64,000 bases of DNA from WHSW01 sp963767285 (GTDB lineage Bacteria > Actinomycetota > Thermoleophilia > Solirubrobacterales > 70-9), in assembly GCA_963767285.1 (NCBI GenBank), contig CAVYDJ010000002.1, positions 744,001 through 808,000 of the forward strand, read 5' to 3'. The notes under the pieces were generated by a model, which was not told the DNA's origin, did no database searches, and worked only from the letters and a program-made list of their open reading frames with translations. The translations under genes and the position numbers were made by a program. Of the stretch, positions 22,555 through 32,183 are shown piece by piece. Within the stretch, counting starts at the first letter, position 1. Each line of letters opens with the position of its first letter.

Positions 22555-24570
22555 GTGGGCGTCGAGCGCGGGCATCGGAACTTCAATGCGCGGGTGATCC
22601 TCCTGGGGTCGCTGGCGCTCTTGGCCGCCGTGGCGACCTCTCCGTCGACTGCTGGAGCCGCGCTGACGCAGGAGACCTACTTCAAGGCATCGAACACCGC
22701 GGCCTCCGACCAGTTCGGCTCCGCGATCGCGCTCTCTGGAAACACGATGGTCGTCGGCGCCTTGGGCGAGGACAGCAACGCCACCGGGGTGGACGGAAAC
22801 GGGGCCAACGATCTCGCGATGCAGAGCGGGGCCGCCTACGTGTTCGTCCGCAGCGGCCAGACGTGGGTCCAGCAGGCTTACCTGAAGGCCTCGAACACCG
22901 GGCAGGGCGACCTGTTCGGACGGTCGGTCGCAATCGACGGCGACACGATCGTGGTCGGCGCCCCGGCCGAGGACGGAGCGGGCAACGCAGCCCTCGGCAG
23001 CGGGGCCGCCTACGTCTTTACGCGCAGCGGCGCGACATGGAGCGAACAGGCATACCTGAAGGCGTCGAACGCGGAAAACGACGACGCGTTCGGCGGCTCC
23101 GTCGCGATCTCCGGCAACACGGTCGTGGTCGGCGCTTCCGGCGAGGACAGCAGCGCGACCACCGTGAACGGAAGCCAGGCGAACGGCGCGGACGGGAGCG
23201 GCGCCGCATATGTGTTCCTCCGCACCGGGTCGACATGGAACCAGCAGGCGTATCTGAAGGCCTCGAACGCCCAGGCGTTCGACTCGTTCGGCGGCTCCGT
23301 GGGGGTCTCCGGCGAAACGATCGTCGTCGGCGCGGCCGGCGAGGCGAGCAACGCGACCGGGGTCGACGGGGATCAGACGAACAACACCCTCCCCGCCAGC
23401 GGTGCGGCATACGTCTTCTTCCGCAGCTCGGGAAGCTGGAGCCAGCAGGCCTACCTCAAGGCCCACGACCCGCACGCCAGCGACCTGTTCGGCGAGGCCG
23501 TCGCGATCGACGGCGACACGGTCGTGGTCGGCGCTCCCTTCCAGGCCAACAACGACAGCGGAGGCGCATACGTCTTCATCCGCAACGTCACGACCTGGAC
23601 CCAGGAGTCGTTCCTGAAGGGCTCGAACACCGACCTCCTCTTCGACGACTTCGGCGGCCACGTCGCGGTCTCCGGCAACACGGTCGTGGTCGGCGCGCTG
23701 GGCGAGGACAGCGCCGCGACCGGTGTGGACGGGAACCAGACCGACAACAGCCTGATGGACGCCGGCGCTGCCTATGCCTTCACGCGCAGCGGCGTTACCT
23801 GGACCCAGAGCGCGTACATCAAAGCCTCGAACACGGGCGCCGGGGACAACTTCGGAGACGCCGTCGCGGTCTCCGGCGAGACGCTCGCGATCGCTGCCCC
23901 GCAGGAGGGCAGCAGCGCGACCGGCATCGACGGCAACCAGGCCAGCAACGGCGCCCTCTCCAGCGGCGCCGCATACGCGTTCGCGCCGGACTCCGATGGC
24001 GACGGCGTCGCCGACCCGCGCGACAACTGCCCGAACGCCTCCAACGCCGGCCAGCAGAACCACGACGGCGACTTGCTCGGCGACCTCTGCGACCCGGACG
24101 ACGACAACGACACGCTCGCGGACGGCGCCGACGCCTGTCCGGCGGGCGTCATCGGGACCGGGAGCGACCCCGACAACGACGGCTGCAAGAACTCCGAGGA
24201 CGCCGACGACGACGGGGATGGCCTCGCCGATACGTCCGACAACTGCCAGACCGTCGCGAACCCGGGCCAGGCCGATCTCGACGGCGACGGCATCGGCGAC
24301 GCGTGCGACCCGACCGACAACACCGCTGTCCCGCCGTCATCCGGCCCGTCGTCCGACCCGCCTGCCGACACACCGTCCACTCCGCCTGCCGACACACCAT
24401 CCAACCCGCCGGCCGATGGCGAAAGCGCCGCTTGCCTGCAGGCGCGGGCGAAGCTCGAGAAGGCGGAGAAGAAGCTGGACAAAGCACGCAAATCCGGCAA
24501 CAAGACCCGGATCAAGAAGGCGAAGAAGGCCGTCAAGGAAGCCAAGCAGGCCGTGAAGGACGCCTGCTAG
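22555..24570 (+). CDS. Secreted seven-bladed FG-GAP propeller with thrombospondin-3 repeats
   Basis: Exported 671-aa protein. GTG 22555 follows AAGGAAG by 4 nt; signal peptide about 1-36 (SPSTAGAAL). Seven FG-GAP-type blades can be counted from repeats such as DQFGSAIALSGNTMVVGA, DLFGRSVAIDGDTIVVGA and DNFGDAVAVSGETLAIAA, the number needed for an integrin-alpha-like propeller. Calcium-binding thrombospondin type-3 repeats follow (DSDGDGVADPRDNCP, DGDLLGDLCDPDDDND). Then comes a Pro-rich linker (PPADTPSTPPADTP) and a Lys-rich helix bracketed by two Cys (CLQARAKLEKAEKKL ... AKQAVKDAC). The same Cys-Lys-Cys tail ends the next gene, a neighbour under a matching promoter. It is likely a surface protein with unknown ligand. 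Confidence 0.88.
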   Translation: MGVERGHRNFNARVILLGSLALLAAVATSPSTAGAALTQETYFKASNTAASDQFGSAIALSGNTMVVGALGEDSNATGVDGNGANDLAMQSGAAYVFVRSGQTWVQQAYLKASNTGQGDLFGRSVAIDGDTIVVGAPAEDGAGNAALGSGAAYVFTRSGATWSEQAYLKASNAENDDAFGGSVAISGNTVVVGASGEDSSATTVNGSQANGADGSGAAYVFLRTGSTWNQQAYLKASNAQAFDSFGGSVGVSGETIVVGAAGEASNATGVDGDQTNNTLPASGAAYVFFRSSGSWSQQAYLKAHDPHASDLFGEAVAIDGDTVVVGAPFQANNDSGGAYVFIRNVTTWTQESFLKGSNTDLLFDDFGGHVAVSGNTVVVGALGEDSAATGVDGNQTDNSLMDAGAAYAFTRSGVTWTQSAYIKASNTGAGDNFGDAVAVSGETLAIAAPQEGSSATGIDGNQASNGALSSGAAYAFAPDSDGDGVADPRDNCPNASNAGQQNHDGDLLGDLCDPDDDNDTLADGADACPAGVIGTGSDPDNDGCKNSEDADDDGDGLADTSDNCQTVANPGQADLDGDGIGDACDPTDNTAVPPSSGPSSDPPADTPSTPPADTPSNPPADGESAACLQARAKLEKAEKKLDKARKSGNKTRIKKAKKAVKEAKQAVKDAC

Positions 24571-24597
24571 CCGGACTCAGCGCGCGCCCGAAGATGG

Positions 24598-24628
24598 ATT
24601 TTGTCCTCGGCCAGGGCTGTGTTAGCGT
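24598..24628 (+). promoter_or_regulatory. Promoter of the lamin-tail/TSP3 protein gene, same design as 22451-22481
   Basis: ATTTTGTC (24598-24605) and TGTGTTAGCGT (24618-24628), with the first block starting 20 nt before the second as in the upstream gene. The bases between differ, so the blocks look conserved for function. Confidence 0.6.
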
Positions 24629-24700
24629 GAGCCCGGCATCGGTGGTGGGGGTGCCAGAGCCTCCCGCCGCTTTTCGGTCCACAACAGCGGGAGGGTTACG

Positions 24701-26613
24701 TTGAACACTGCACGGCGGGTACCGATCAGGGCGTTCATCGCCTCCCTTGCGCTCACCGTTCCCCTGCTCGGGGCTTCGTCCGCATCGGGGGCGGTCGTCG
24801 TTAACGAGGTGGAGACGCAGGGCGTCGACTTCATCGAGTTGCACAACAACGGCGCCGGGGTCGAGGACATCTCCAACTTCATCCTCAAGGACAGCAACAA
24901 CGGGAACATCTTCATGATCCCTGCCGCCACGACTATCCCGGTGGGCGGGCACCTCTCGTTCGACAACCTCGGCTTCGGCCTGAGCGATATCGACCAGGCG
25001 CGCCTGTTTCAACCGGACGGCGTGACCCTCGTCGACGGTCACACGTGGGGCGCGGACCCGTCGGCGACATACGGGCGCTGTCCCAACGGCACTGGTGCCT
25101 TTACGGGCACGAGCTCCACGCCCGGGGCGGTCAACGCCTGCCCGATCCCGGCGGTGGCGTGGCCCGGCGCGGCCACGGTCTCCCCGGTTGACGGCCCCGG
25201 GGTACTCGGCCAGGACGTCAGCGGGCTCGCCTATCAGCCGTCCGGGACGAGCGCGCCTGGCGTCTTGTGGGCCGTGAAGAACGATCCCGGGACGCTCTAC
25301 CGGCTGATCTGGAACGGGACGATCTGGACGCCGGACACGACCAACGGGTGGAGCAGCGGCAAGCTGCTGCGCTATTCCGGTCAGCCGTTCAGCAATCCCG
25401 ACGCCGAGGGCGTGACCCTGGCCGGCGGCGATCCGAACGGGATCTATGTGGCGACCGAGCGCGATGGTGGGGGGGAACCCGCCCGGCAATCCTGCGCTTC
25501 GACGTCACGGCGGCAGGAACGGAACTGTCGGCGACCAACGACTTCAATCTGACCGCGAATCTTCCGGGCCTGAACGACAACGGTGGTCTCGAGGCGGTCA
25601 CCTGGATCCCCGACAGCTTCCTCGTGTCGGAGGGATTCAAGGACGAGTCCACGGGTCTGCCCTACAACCCAGGGAGCTATGCCAACCACGGCGCCGGGCT
25701 GTTCTTCGTCGGGGTCGAAGCACTGGGCCACGTGGTGGGTTACGCCGTCAACTCGGCCACAGACGGCTTCACGCGGGTGGCCACGATCCAGAACCCGCCC
25801 AACGTGATGGACCTCGTGTTTGAGACCGAGACCAACCTGCTCTGGGCTGCGTGCGACAACGACTGCGGCGGCAGGTACACGAGATTCGAGGTCGACCCGG
25901 CCGGGAAGTTCGTCGTCAAGGACGCCTTCCAGCGCCCGGCGGGCATGCCGGACCTCAACAACGAGGGCTTCACGATCACTCCGCAGGCCGAATGCGTGAA
26001 TGGCCTCAAGCCGGCGATCTGGGCCGACGACGACGCTCCTCTGGGCGGCAATGTGCTGCGTCAGGGCACGATCAATTGCACCGCACTGCCGCCCGCCGAT
26101 TCGGACGGTGACGGCGTCGTTGACGGAAGCGACAACTGCCCGGCCGTCTCCAACGCCGCCCAGACCAACACCGACGGCGATTCGCTCGGCGATGCGTGCG
26201 ACCCGGACGATGACAACGACAACGTCCTCGACGGCAACGACGCGTGCCCGACCGTGGCGGCAACGACGGACGCCAACGGCGACGGCTGCACGGACACCGA
26301 TGGCGGCGGCGGTGGCGGTGGCGGTGGTGGCGGCGGTGGCGGCGGCATCGCCGACGCCGACGGTGACGGTGTCGCCGACGCCTCGGACAACTGCCCGAGC
26401 GCCGTGAACCCGGGCCAGGGCGACGTGGACGGCGACAAGATCGGCGACGCCTGCGATCCGAAGGACGATGTCGCCTGCGCGAAGGCAAAGGCGAAGCTGA
26501 AGAAGGCGAAGAAGGCGCTGAAGAAGGCGAAGCAGTCGGGTGACGCGGCGAAGATCAAGAAGGCCAAGAAGAACGTCGCGAAGGCCAAGAAGAAGGTCAA
26601 GGCGGTCTGCTGA
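24701..26613 (+). pseudogene. Secreted lamin-tail/propeller/TSP3 protein, interrupted by a frameshift at a G7 run
   Basis: TTG 24701 is preceded by GGGAGGG 5-6 nt upstream. Signal peptide, then a lamin-tail domain (VVVNEVETQGVDFIELHNNG ... STPGAVNAC). A propeller-like region (DVSGLAYQPSG, DAEGVTLAGGDPNGIYVAT) runs into a run of seven G near 25467-25475. There the frame must slip by -1 to continue as TRPAILRFDVTAAG, NNEGFTITPQAECV and on. The second part carries TSP3 repeats (DSDGDGVVDGSDNCP), poly-Gly and a Lys-rich tail CAKAKAKLKKAKKAL ... KKKVKAVC. An eighth G would restore one frame of about 637 aa. It may be a real mutation, a sequencing miscount, phase variation or programmed slippage. 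Confidence 0.8.
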
Positions 26614-26618
26614 CCGCC

Positions 26619-26624
26619 TAGCCT
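26619..26624 (+). promoter_or_regulatory. TAGCCT -10-like box 7 nt before GTG 26632
   Basis: TANNNT at leaderless spacing for the DUF2867-family gene. Confidence 0.45.
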
Positions 26625-26631
26625 TCCTCGG

Positions 26632-27234
26632 GTGAAGCTCCCGAGCTCAGCGCACACGTCCAGGCCCTGGCGGATCCACGAGATCGCGGCCGACTTTCGG
26701 CTCGAGGACGTCTGGGCGCTGCCGACGCCGGGCGGCCCTGACGACTTCCAGCTCCTCGTCGAGGAGTTCGCCGGCGGCGAGCCGTCGCAGGGGCGTTCCC
26801 GCGTCGTGAGCGCCCTGTTCGCGATCCGCTGGAAGCTCGGCGAGCTGTTCGGCTGGGACGACGAGGACGACGGCGTCGGGTCCCGGGTACCGACGCTCCG
26901 CGATCGCTTGCCGGCCGACCTGCGGGAGGGCGCGTCCGGTCCGGGCTTCGACCGGCTCCCGTTCTCACCGCTGTACATGACCGACGACGAGTTCGCCGGC
27001 GAGATCGCCAACCGGACGATGCACGGGGTGATGCACCTCGGCTGGGTTCCGGACGGGACCGGCGGCTACCGCGGCCAGATGGCCGTCCTGGTAAAGCCGA
27101 ACGGGTTGTTCGGCAACGCGTACATGGCCGCGATCAGACCGGTTCGGCACGCGCTCGTCTACCCGCGGCTGATCGAGGACATCGGACGGCGGTGGAAGGC
27201 TCGGCCGGCCGAGCCGAAGCCGGCCAATGCGTAG
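26632..27234 (+). CDS. DUF2867-family protein
   Basis: 200-aa protein without signal peptide, resembling the DUF2867 family: RPWRIHEIAADFRLEDVWAL near the start, then FAIRWKLGELFGWDD, and toward the end TMHGVMHLGWVPDG and GYRGQMAVLVKPNGLFGNAY. In other bacteria this domain is sometimes fused to NAD(P)-binding SDR-type proteins and may belong to the START/polyketide-cyclase-like fold; its function is not known to me. GTG 26632 follows TAGCCT by 7 nt. The next gene starts within its last 8 nt, so the two are co-translated. Confidence 0.75.
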   Translation: MKLPSSAHTSRPWRIHEIAADFRLEDVWALPTPGGPDDFQLLVEEFAGGEPSQGRSRVVSALFAIRWKLGELFGWDDEDDGVGSRVPTLRDRLPADLREGASGPGFDRLPFSPLYMTDDEFAGEIANRTMHGVMHLGWVPDGTGGYRGQMAVLVKPNGLFGNAYMAAIRPVRHALVYPRLIEDIGRRWKARPAEPKPANA

Positions 27235-27631
27235 CGACTCGGTGGTCGTCTACGACGCCGACTGCGGCTTCTGCAAGTGGCTGCTGGCCGGCCTGCTGCG
27301 CTGGGATCGCCACGAAACCCTGAGACCTCTCTCGCTGCAGCGACCCGAGGCCGAGGAGCTGCTCGCCGACCTGCCGCCCGCCGAGCGGGTCGCCTCGTGG
27401 CATCTGATCTCACCGGCGGGCGAGCGGCGCTCGGGCGGCGCCGCGCTCGCGCCGCTGCTGCGGCTGCTGCCCGGCGGGAGATTCCCGGCGGCCGCCTTCG
27501 CACGGTTCCCCAGGCTGACCAACCGCGGGTACCGGTGGGTCGCCGACCACCGGCCGCAGCTCTCGAGGCTGGTACCGGGAGGTTTCAAAGAGCGCGCGGG
27601 CGAGCGCGTCGCCCGCCGCGAAGGCCGCTAG
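27227..27631 (+). CDS. DCC-family thiol-disulfide oxidoreductase (DUF393)
   Basis: 134-aa thioredoxin-like protein of the DCC family, named for the DxDCxxC motif, here YDADCGFCKWLL at residues 9-20. It keeps the usual LRPLSLQ and GGAALAPLLRLLPGG segments. The two Cys of CGFC would form the redox centre; partner proteins are unknown. It overlaps the DUF2867 gene by 8 nt (ATG 27227 before the upstream TAG). Cytoplasmic, no signal peptide. Confidence 0.88.
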   Translation: MRSDSVVVYDADCGFCKWLLAGLLRWDRHETLRPLSLQRPEAEELLADLPPAERVASWHLISPAGERRSGGAALAPLLRLLPGGRFPAAAFARFPRLTNRGYRWVADHRPQLSRLVPGGFKERAGERVARREGR

Positions 27632-27669
27632 GCTCACGCGCCCATTTACCCATCGAAAGGCAGGCAGGG

Positions 27670-28152
27670 ATGAACATCAAGGCAGCGATTGCCGCTGGCG
27701 TACTCACGCTGGCGGCGGCCGGCGGGTTGGCGGCGTGCGGAGACGACGAGGAGACGACCGGCGCGGGGGAGACCTCCTCCGAGGAGACCGCGTCCGCGAC
27801 GGAGGTCACGGTGACCACCGGCGACGCAGAGGGCGGCTTCTCATGGGACGTCGAGCCCACGCCGACCCCCGAGACGCAAACGATCTCCTACGTCAACAAC
27901 AGCAAGCAGCCCCACGCGCTGGTCTTCGCTCGCCTGGGCGAGGGCTTCACGCTCGAGGAGGCCTACGAGCTGCAGGGTCGCAAGGGGTCGGCGACGAGTG
28001 TTGCCGAGAGCGACGAGAAGACGTCACCGGGACCGGGCGAGACCGTCACGATCGACGTCACCGAGCCGATCGAGCCCGGCAGCTACATCCTGCTGTGCCC
28101 GATCCCCGGGCACTACCAGCAGGGCCAGCTCGAGGAGTTCGAGATCCAGTAG
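27670..28152 (+). CDS. Cupredoxin-like lipoprotein
   Basis: 160-aa lipoprotein. The signal helix ends in the lipobox LAAC, then an acidic Thr/Ser/Glu linker precedes a cupredoxin-like domain. Candidate type-1 copper ligands are His in KQPHALVF, then Cys and His in CPIPGHYQQGQ with a Gln instead of the axial Met. This Cys-x4-His spacing matches plastocyanin/azurin-type sites. An AGGCAGGG Shine-Dalgarno-like stretch ends directly before ATG 27670. It may bind copper and shuttle electrons at the outer membrane face, but copper binding is inferred from motif only. It is followed by a strong hairpin terminator. Confidence 0.78.
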   Translation: MNIKAAIAAGVLTLAAAGGLAACGDDEETTGAGETSSEETASATEVTVTTGDAEGGFSWDVEPTPTPETQTISYVNNSKQPHALVFARLGEGFTLEEAYELQGRKGSATSVAESDEKTSPGPGETVTIDVTEPIEPGSYILLCPIPGHYQQGQLEEFEIQ

Positions 28153-28160
28153 CCGGGTGC

Positions 28161-28191
28161 GCGGCGCGGGCGCCTTAGGCGCTCGCGCCGC
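28161..28191 (+). terminator. Strong hairpin terminator after the cupredoxin-like gene
   Basis: A 14-bp stem (28161-28174 with 28178-28191, one G-U pair) and a TTA loop. No T-run follows, but the stem is long and lies 8 nt after the stop codon. Confidence 0.65.
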
Positions 28192-28224
28192 CATCCCCTG
28201 ATCGGTCGGTTACATTCCGCCGCG

Positions 28225-28734
28225 ATGCGCGGGCTGGAGCTCCCACGAAATCGCCTGGTGGCCGTCGCCGTGGTGGCCACGATCGGGATCGCCGGCTGCG
28301 GCGGCGGTGACGACACGACCGATTCCGCCGTGACCACCGGCGCGACAGGGACCGGCGGCGCGCCGCTCAGCCAGGAGGAGTTCGTCTCGCAGGGCAACGC
28401 CATCTGCGAGGACGTCAACAGCCAGCTCGCCACCCTCGAGGCGCCGACCAACGACATGGCGACCATCGCGGACTTCGCCGAACAGGGGCTGGCGATCACC
28501 GAGCCCGCGCTCGCCGAGTTCGAGGCGCTGACGCCGCCCGAGGAGCTGCAATCGACCTTCGACGAGTACCTGTCCCAGGCGCGGGAGCAGCTCGCGAAGA
28601 CACAGGAGCTGCAGGCGGCCGCCGAGGCGGGCGACGCGGAGCAGGTCCAGTCGCTGCTCACCGAGATCCAGGCGCTCGAGGGCGATCCGCTCGCGAAGGA
28701 GCTCGGCCTCGACGTCTGCGCTCAGGACACCTAG
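28225..28734 (+). CDS. Putative lipoprotein, helical domain
   Basis: 169-aa protein with a signal helix and lipobox IAGC at about residues 22-25, then a Gly/Thr-rich linker and a mostly helical Glu/Ala/Leu-rich domain (LSQEEFVSQGNAICEDVN ... AEQVQSLLTEIQALEG). Two Cys (in NAICEDV and LDVCAQ) could pair. Similar small lipoproteins are common in actinobacteria with no assigned function. ATG 28225 lies 8 nt after TACATT, without a Shine-Dalgarno. Convergent with the propeller gene, 3 nt between stop codons. Confidence 0.72.
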   Translation: MRGLELPRNRLVAVAVVATIGIAGCGGGDDTTDSAVTTGATGTGGAPLSQEEFVSQGNAICEDVNSQLATLEAPTNDMATIADFAEQGLAITEPALAEFEALTPPEELQSTFDEYLSQAREQLAKTQELQAAAEAGDAEQVQSLLTEIQALEGDPLAKELGLDVCAQDT

Positions 28735-28737
28735 CGC

Positions 28738-31700
28738 CTACTTTCGCTTCAGCTTCACGCTCTTCGATTCGACGAGCTCGTTGCCGACCGCGTCGACGAG
28801 CGTGATCGTCAGCTTCGCCTTCACCTTCTTGCGATCGGCAAGCGCGTCGGCGATCTTGCGCTTGTCCTTCGAGTTCTTCGGCTTCAGCTTCAGGGTCCTC
28901 GGCGCCCCGGCCACCAGGTCCTTGCTGATCTCGGCGAGCTTGTAGGTCTTCGTCTTCCGCTTCCCTGATCCCTTCGGGACCTCGATCGTGCCCTCGGCGG
29001 TCGCGGTCACGGCCTCCGCCGCCTCGACGTCGACCTTCACCTTGATCTTCTCGCCCTTCTGCTTCTGCTTCTTCTCGGCCGTGACCTCGACCCCGTCGAC
29101 CTTGGTGTCGAGTGTGAAGGTGCGGATCGCGGGCGTCTGGTCCACGTTGCCGGGGCCGTCGGTGGCGCGGACCCGGAAGGTGTGCTCGGCGTCGGTGAGC
29201 GAGCTGTAGGACTTGGGCGACGAGCAGGCCCCGAACGCCTCGCCGTCGATTTGGCATTCGAAGCTGGAGCCCCCCTCGGTCGACGTGAAGCTAAAGCTCG
29301 GCGCGTCCCTGGTGGGGGCGCTCGGACCGCCGGTGATCGAGGTGTCCGGGGCGGTGGCGTCGACGGTGAAGCTCCGGGTTGCCGGCGTCGGGTCGGCGTT
29401 GCCCTCGGCGTCGATCGCGGCCACGGAGAGCGAGTGCGCGCCGTCGTTCAGAGCCGGCAGCTCCGCCGGACAGGTCGCCGCGGCGCCACCGTCGACGCTG
29501 CAAGCGAATGTCGCCGGAGACTCGTTGGAGGTGAACGTGAACGACGGCGTCGGATCGGTGATCGTCGCGCCCTCGGCAGGCCCGTCGGCGATCGTCGTGT
29601 CCGGCGCGACGAAGTCGTCCTCGCGATCCCAGATCGTCAGAGCGTTGTCGTTTTCCGCGACCCCGTAGAGGTGACGGTCGTCGGGGGCGACCACGAGGTC
29701 CTCGATGCCCGCCAGGCCCGTCGCGCGGGCGCCGGCATCGGATGGGTCGTCGACGCCGCCGCGCTCGACCTCGAGGAAGCTGAGCTTGCCGGTCGCCTTG
29801 TCGCGCGAGAAGGTGAGGAGGCTTCCTGGCGCTGTCCGGCCCCCGGCGTAGACCTCGCCACCGTCGCGTGAGATCGCCAGCGCACGCCCGCTGGTGAGCC
29901 CGTCGACCGCGCCGCCGGCGTCGCCCGGGTCGTCAACGCCGTTGCGCTCGACCTCGGAGAAGCTCAGTCTCCCGGTCGCCGCGTCACGGTCGAACACGGC
30001 GATCGAGGTGCTCGAGAGGAAGTAGACGTGGGCCCCGTTCCGGGAGACGACCACATCCTGCGGCCCGCTGTCCAGCCCGTTGACCGTGCCACCGGCGTCG
30101 CTGCCGTCGTTGACGCCCTGGCGCTCCACCTCGAGGAAGGTCAGCGCGTTGGTGGTCGTGTCGCGCGAGAAGACACCGGCCGCATCGTCGTTGCTCCCGG
30201 CGACGTAGACGGAGTTGCCGTCGGGGCTGATCGCAACCGCCTCAGCGCGCTCGAGCCCGTCGACGCCGCCGACCCCGTCGAACTCGGCCTCGACGAAGGT
30301 CAGCTTCCCGGTCGCCGGGTTGCGGGTGAAGGCCGAGACGCCGTCCGCGCTGTTGGCGGCCGCGTAAACGCCCGTGCCGCTGGGCGAGATGACGACGTCC
30401 CAGGGCTCGTAGAGCCCGTCGACCGGTCCGGTGTGACCACCGCCGTCGGGATCCGCGACTATCTCGACGAACGAGAGCTCGCCGGTCGCCGCGTTCAGCG
30501 TGTATGTGCCGATCGAGTAGGTGCTCGTATCGGTGACGTAGACGTGTGCGCCGTCGGGCGACACGGCCACCGCCTTCGGCTCGTTGAGCCCGGTCACCAG
30601 GCCGCCCGAATCGCTCGCATCGTTGACACCCTCCGTCTCCGTGTCCACGAGCGACACCGCGCCCGTCGTCGCGTTGCGGCTGAACGAGCGGAGCGACTCG
30701 TCGCCGTTCGTCGCGACGAAGACGTGATTGCCGTCGGGCGCGACGGCCACGCCGCGCGGGTCGCGGAGGGCGACGGCCGGGGCGGACAGCAGGAAGCTCA
30801 GCGACCCGAAGGTGGGGCTGCCGGCCTGACGACTGAACGCGGCGAGTCCGGGGTCGTCGACCCCGCCCACGTAGACGTGGTCGCCGTCGGGGCTGACGGC
30901 GAGCGCCCGTGGGAGCGAGAGCCCCGTCACGGCTCCGCCGGGATCGCCGCCGTCGTTCGCGCCGTTTGTCTCGGCCTCTCGGAAGGAGAGCTCGCTGTCG
31001 CCCGGCACCCAGCGGAAGACCGCAACCGCGTTGCTGTCCTCGCTGGCGACATAGACGTTCAACCCGTTGGGCGAGATCGCGAGCCCCTGCGGGTCGAGCA
31101 TGCCCGCGACGGCCGGGCCGGTGTCGTTCGGGTCCGTGTCGTCCACGCCCTGGACCTCGGCCTCGATGAAGCTCAGCTCCTCGGTCGTCGTGTTGCGATC
31201 GAAGACGGCTACGGCGTTGTCGGGGCTGCCCCCCGTTGCGAACACCGCGTTGTTTCCGGCCGCGACCGTCACCGCATGGGCGTTGTTCAGCCCATTCACC
31301 CCCCCGACTCCGTCCTTCTCGAACTCGAGGTAGTCGAGCTCGCCGGTGCCGGTGTCGCGCGCGAACGCGACGAGCGAATCGTCGGTCGACGTGGTGACGT
31401 AAACGCCCTCGGAGTCGGGGGCGACCGCCACCCCGGTCGGGGCGAGCATGCCGTCCACCGTCCCGCCCGGGCCACCGTCGTTCACGCCGTCCACCTCGGA
31501 CTCCAAGTAGTCGAGCTCGCCCGTCGTTGCGTTGCGGGCAAAGGCGACGACAGAGTTGTCGAAGAAGCCCGTCACGGCGTAGACGCTTTCCCCGTCCGCC
31601 GAGACCGCCACGCCCAAGGGCCCGAACAGAGCGGCGACGGCTCCCCCCGGGCCACCGTCGTTGACGCCGTCGAACTCGGCCTCGACGAAGCTCAGCTTGC

Positions 31701-32145
31701 CGGTCGTGCTGTCGCGCGCGAACACCGCGACGCTGTCATCCGTGCGCCCGGTTGCGTACACGTGCTTCCCGTCCGCCGAGACCGCCACCCCCGACGCGGA
31801 GCCGAGCCCGTTGACCAGGGCGCCCGCGTCGGATGGGTCGTCCACGCCGTCTCTCTCCGTCTCGACGTAGCTGAACGCACCGGTCGCTGCCGTGCGGCTC
31901 AGCACCGTGATCTGGCTGACGCCGGTGACGTAGAGGTTGTTTCCGTCCGGGGACGAGGCGACGCCGGAGGCGACCTGGACGTCGTACTCCGGCACCCGCT
32001 CGTTGAAGCTCAGCTCGCCCTTTGCCGCCCAGGCGACCGCGGCGGTGAGCAGGCTCACAGAGCCGGCGATGGCCAGGGCCGCGCCTCGCCGCCACCGCCT
32101 GCGAACGATCCGTCGCTCCTCCGACTGCCGCGCGTTCCCTCGCAC
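28738..32145 (-). CDS. Secreted double beta-propeller (lactonase-like) protein with Ig-like domains
   Basis: Exported 1135-aa protein. Signal helix about 18-41 (ending AVAWA). I count 14 YVTN/lactonase-like blades, each with a core such as GVAVSADGKHVYATG, AVAVSPDGAHVYVTD or ALAISPDGGEVYAGG-like variants and a partner strand TGELSFVEAEFDGV. Fourteen suits two seven-bladed propellers. Two Ig-like modules follow (PSFTFTSNESPATFACSVDG, PSFSFTSTEGGSSFECQIDG) and a Lys-rich end module terminating SKSVKLKRK. GTG 32145 lies 9 nt after TAGGGT (32160-32155). No catalytic lactonase residues can be confirmed. Likely surface-exposed; ligand unknown. Confidence 0.87.
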   Translation of the reverse strand: MRGNARQSEERRIVRRRWRRGAALAIAGSVSLLTAAVAWAAKGELSFNERVPEYDVQVASGVASSPDGNNLYVTGVSQITVLSRTAATGAFSYVETERDGVDDPSDAGALVNGLGSASGVAVSADGKHVYATGRTDDSVAVFARDSTTGKLSFVEAEFDGVNDGGPGGAVAALFGPLGVAVSADGESVYAVTGFFDNSVVAFARNATTGELDYLESEVDGVNDGGPGGTVDGMLAPTGVAVAPDSEGVYVTTSTDDSLVAFARDTGTGELDYLEFEKDGVGGVNGLNNAHAVTVAAGNNAVFATGGSPDNAVAVFDRNTTTEELSFIEAEVQGVDDTDPNDTGPAVAGMLDPQGLAISPNGLNVYVASEDSNAVAVFRWVPGDSELSFREAETNGANDGGDPGGAVTGLSLPRALAVSPDGDHVYVGGVDDPGLAAFSRQAGSPTFGSLSFLLSAPAVALRDPRGVAVAPDGNHVFVATNGDESLRSFSRNATTGAVSLVDTETEGVNDASDSGGLVTGLNEPKAVAVSPDGAHVYVTDTSTYSIGTYTLNAATGELSFVEIVADPDGGGHTGPVDGLYEPWDVVISPSGTGVYAAANSADGVSAFTRNPATGKLTFVEAEFDGVGGVDGLERAEAVAISPDGNSVYVAGSNDDAAGVFSRDTTTNALTFLEVERQGVNDGSDAGGTVNGLDSGPQDVVVSRNGAHVYFLSSTSIAVFDRDAATGRLSFSEVERNGVDDPGDAGGAVDGLTSGRALAISRDGGEVYAGGRTAPGSLLTFSRDKATGKLSFLEVERGGVDDPSDAGARATGLAGIEDLVVAPDDRHLYGVAENDNALTIWDREDDFVAPDTTIADGPAEGATITDPTPSFTFTSNESPATFACSVDGGAAATCPAELPALNDGAHSLSVAAIDAEGNADPTPATRSFTVDATAPDTSITGGPSAPTRDAPSFSFTSTEGGSSFECQIDGEAFGACSSPKSYSSLTDAEHTFRVRATDGPGNVDQTPAIRTFTLDTKVDGVEVTAEKKQKQKGEKIKVKVDVEAAEAVTATAEGTIEVPKGSGKRKTKTYKLAEISKDLVAGAPRTLKLKPKNSKDKRKIADALADRKKVKAKLTITLVDAVGNELVESKSVKLKRK

Positions 32146-32154
32146 CTCGCGCCG

Positions 32155-32160
32155 ACCCTA
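32155..32160 (-). promoter_or_regulatory. TAGGGT -10-like box 9 nt before GTG 32145
   Basis: TANNNT element on the reverse strand; TTGTCG lies 10 nt further upstream, too close for a standard -35. Confidence 0.4.
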
Positions 32161-32183
32161 ACCGATCGCGCGACAATCTCACA

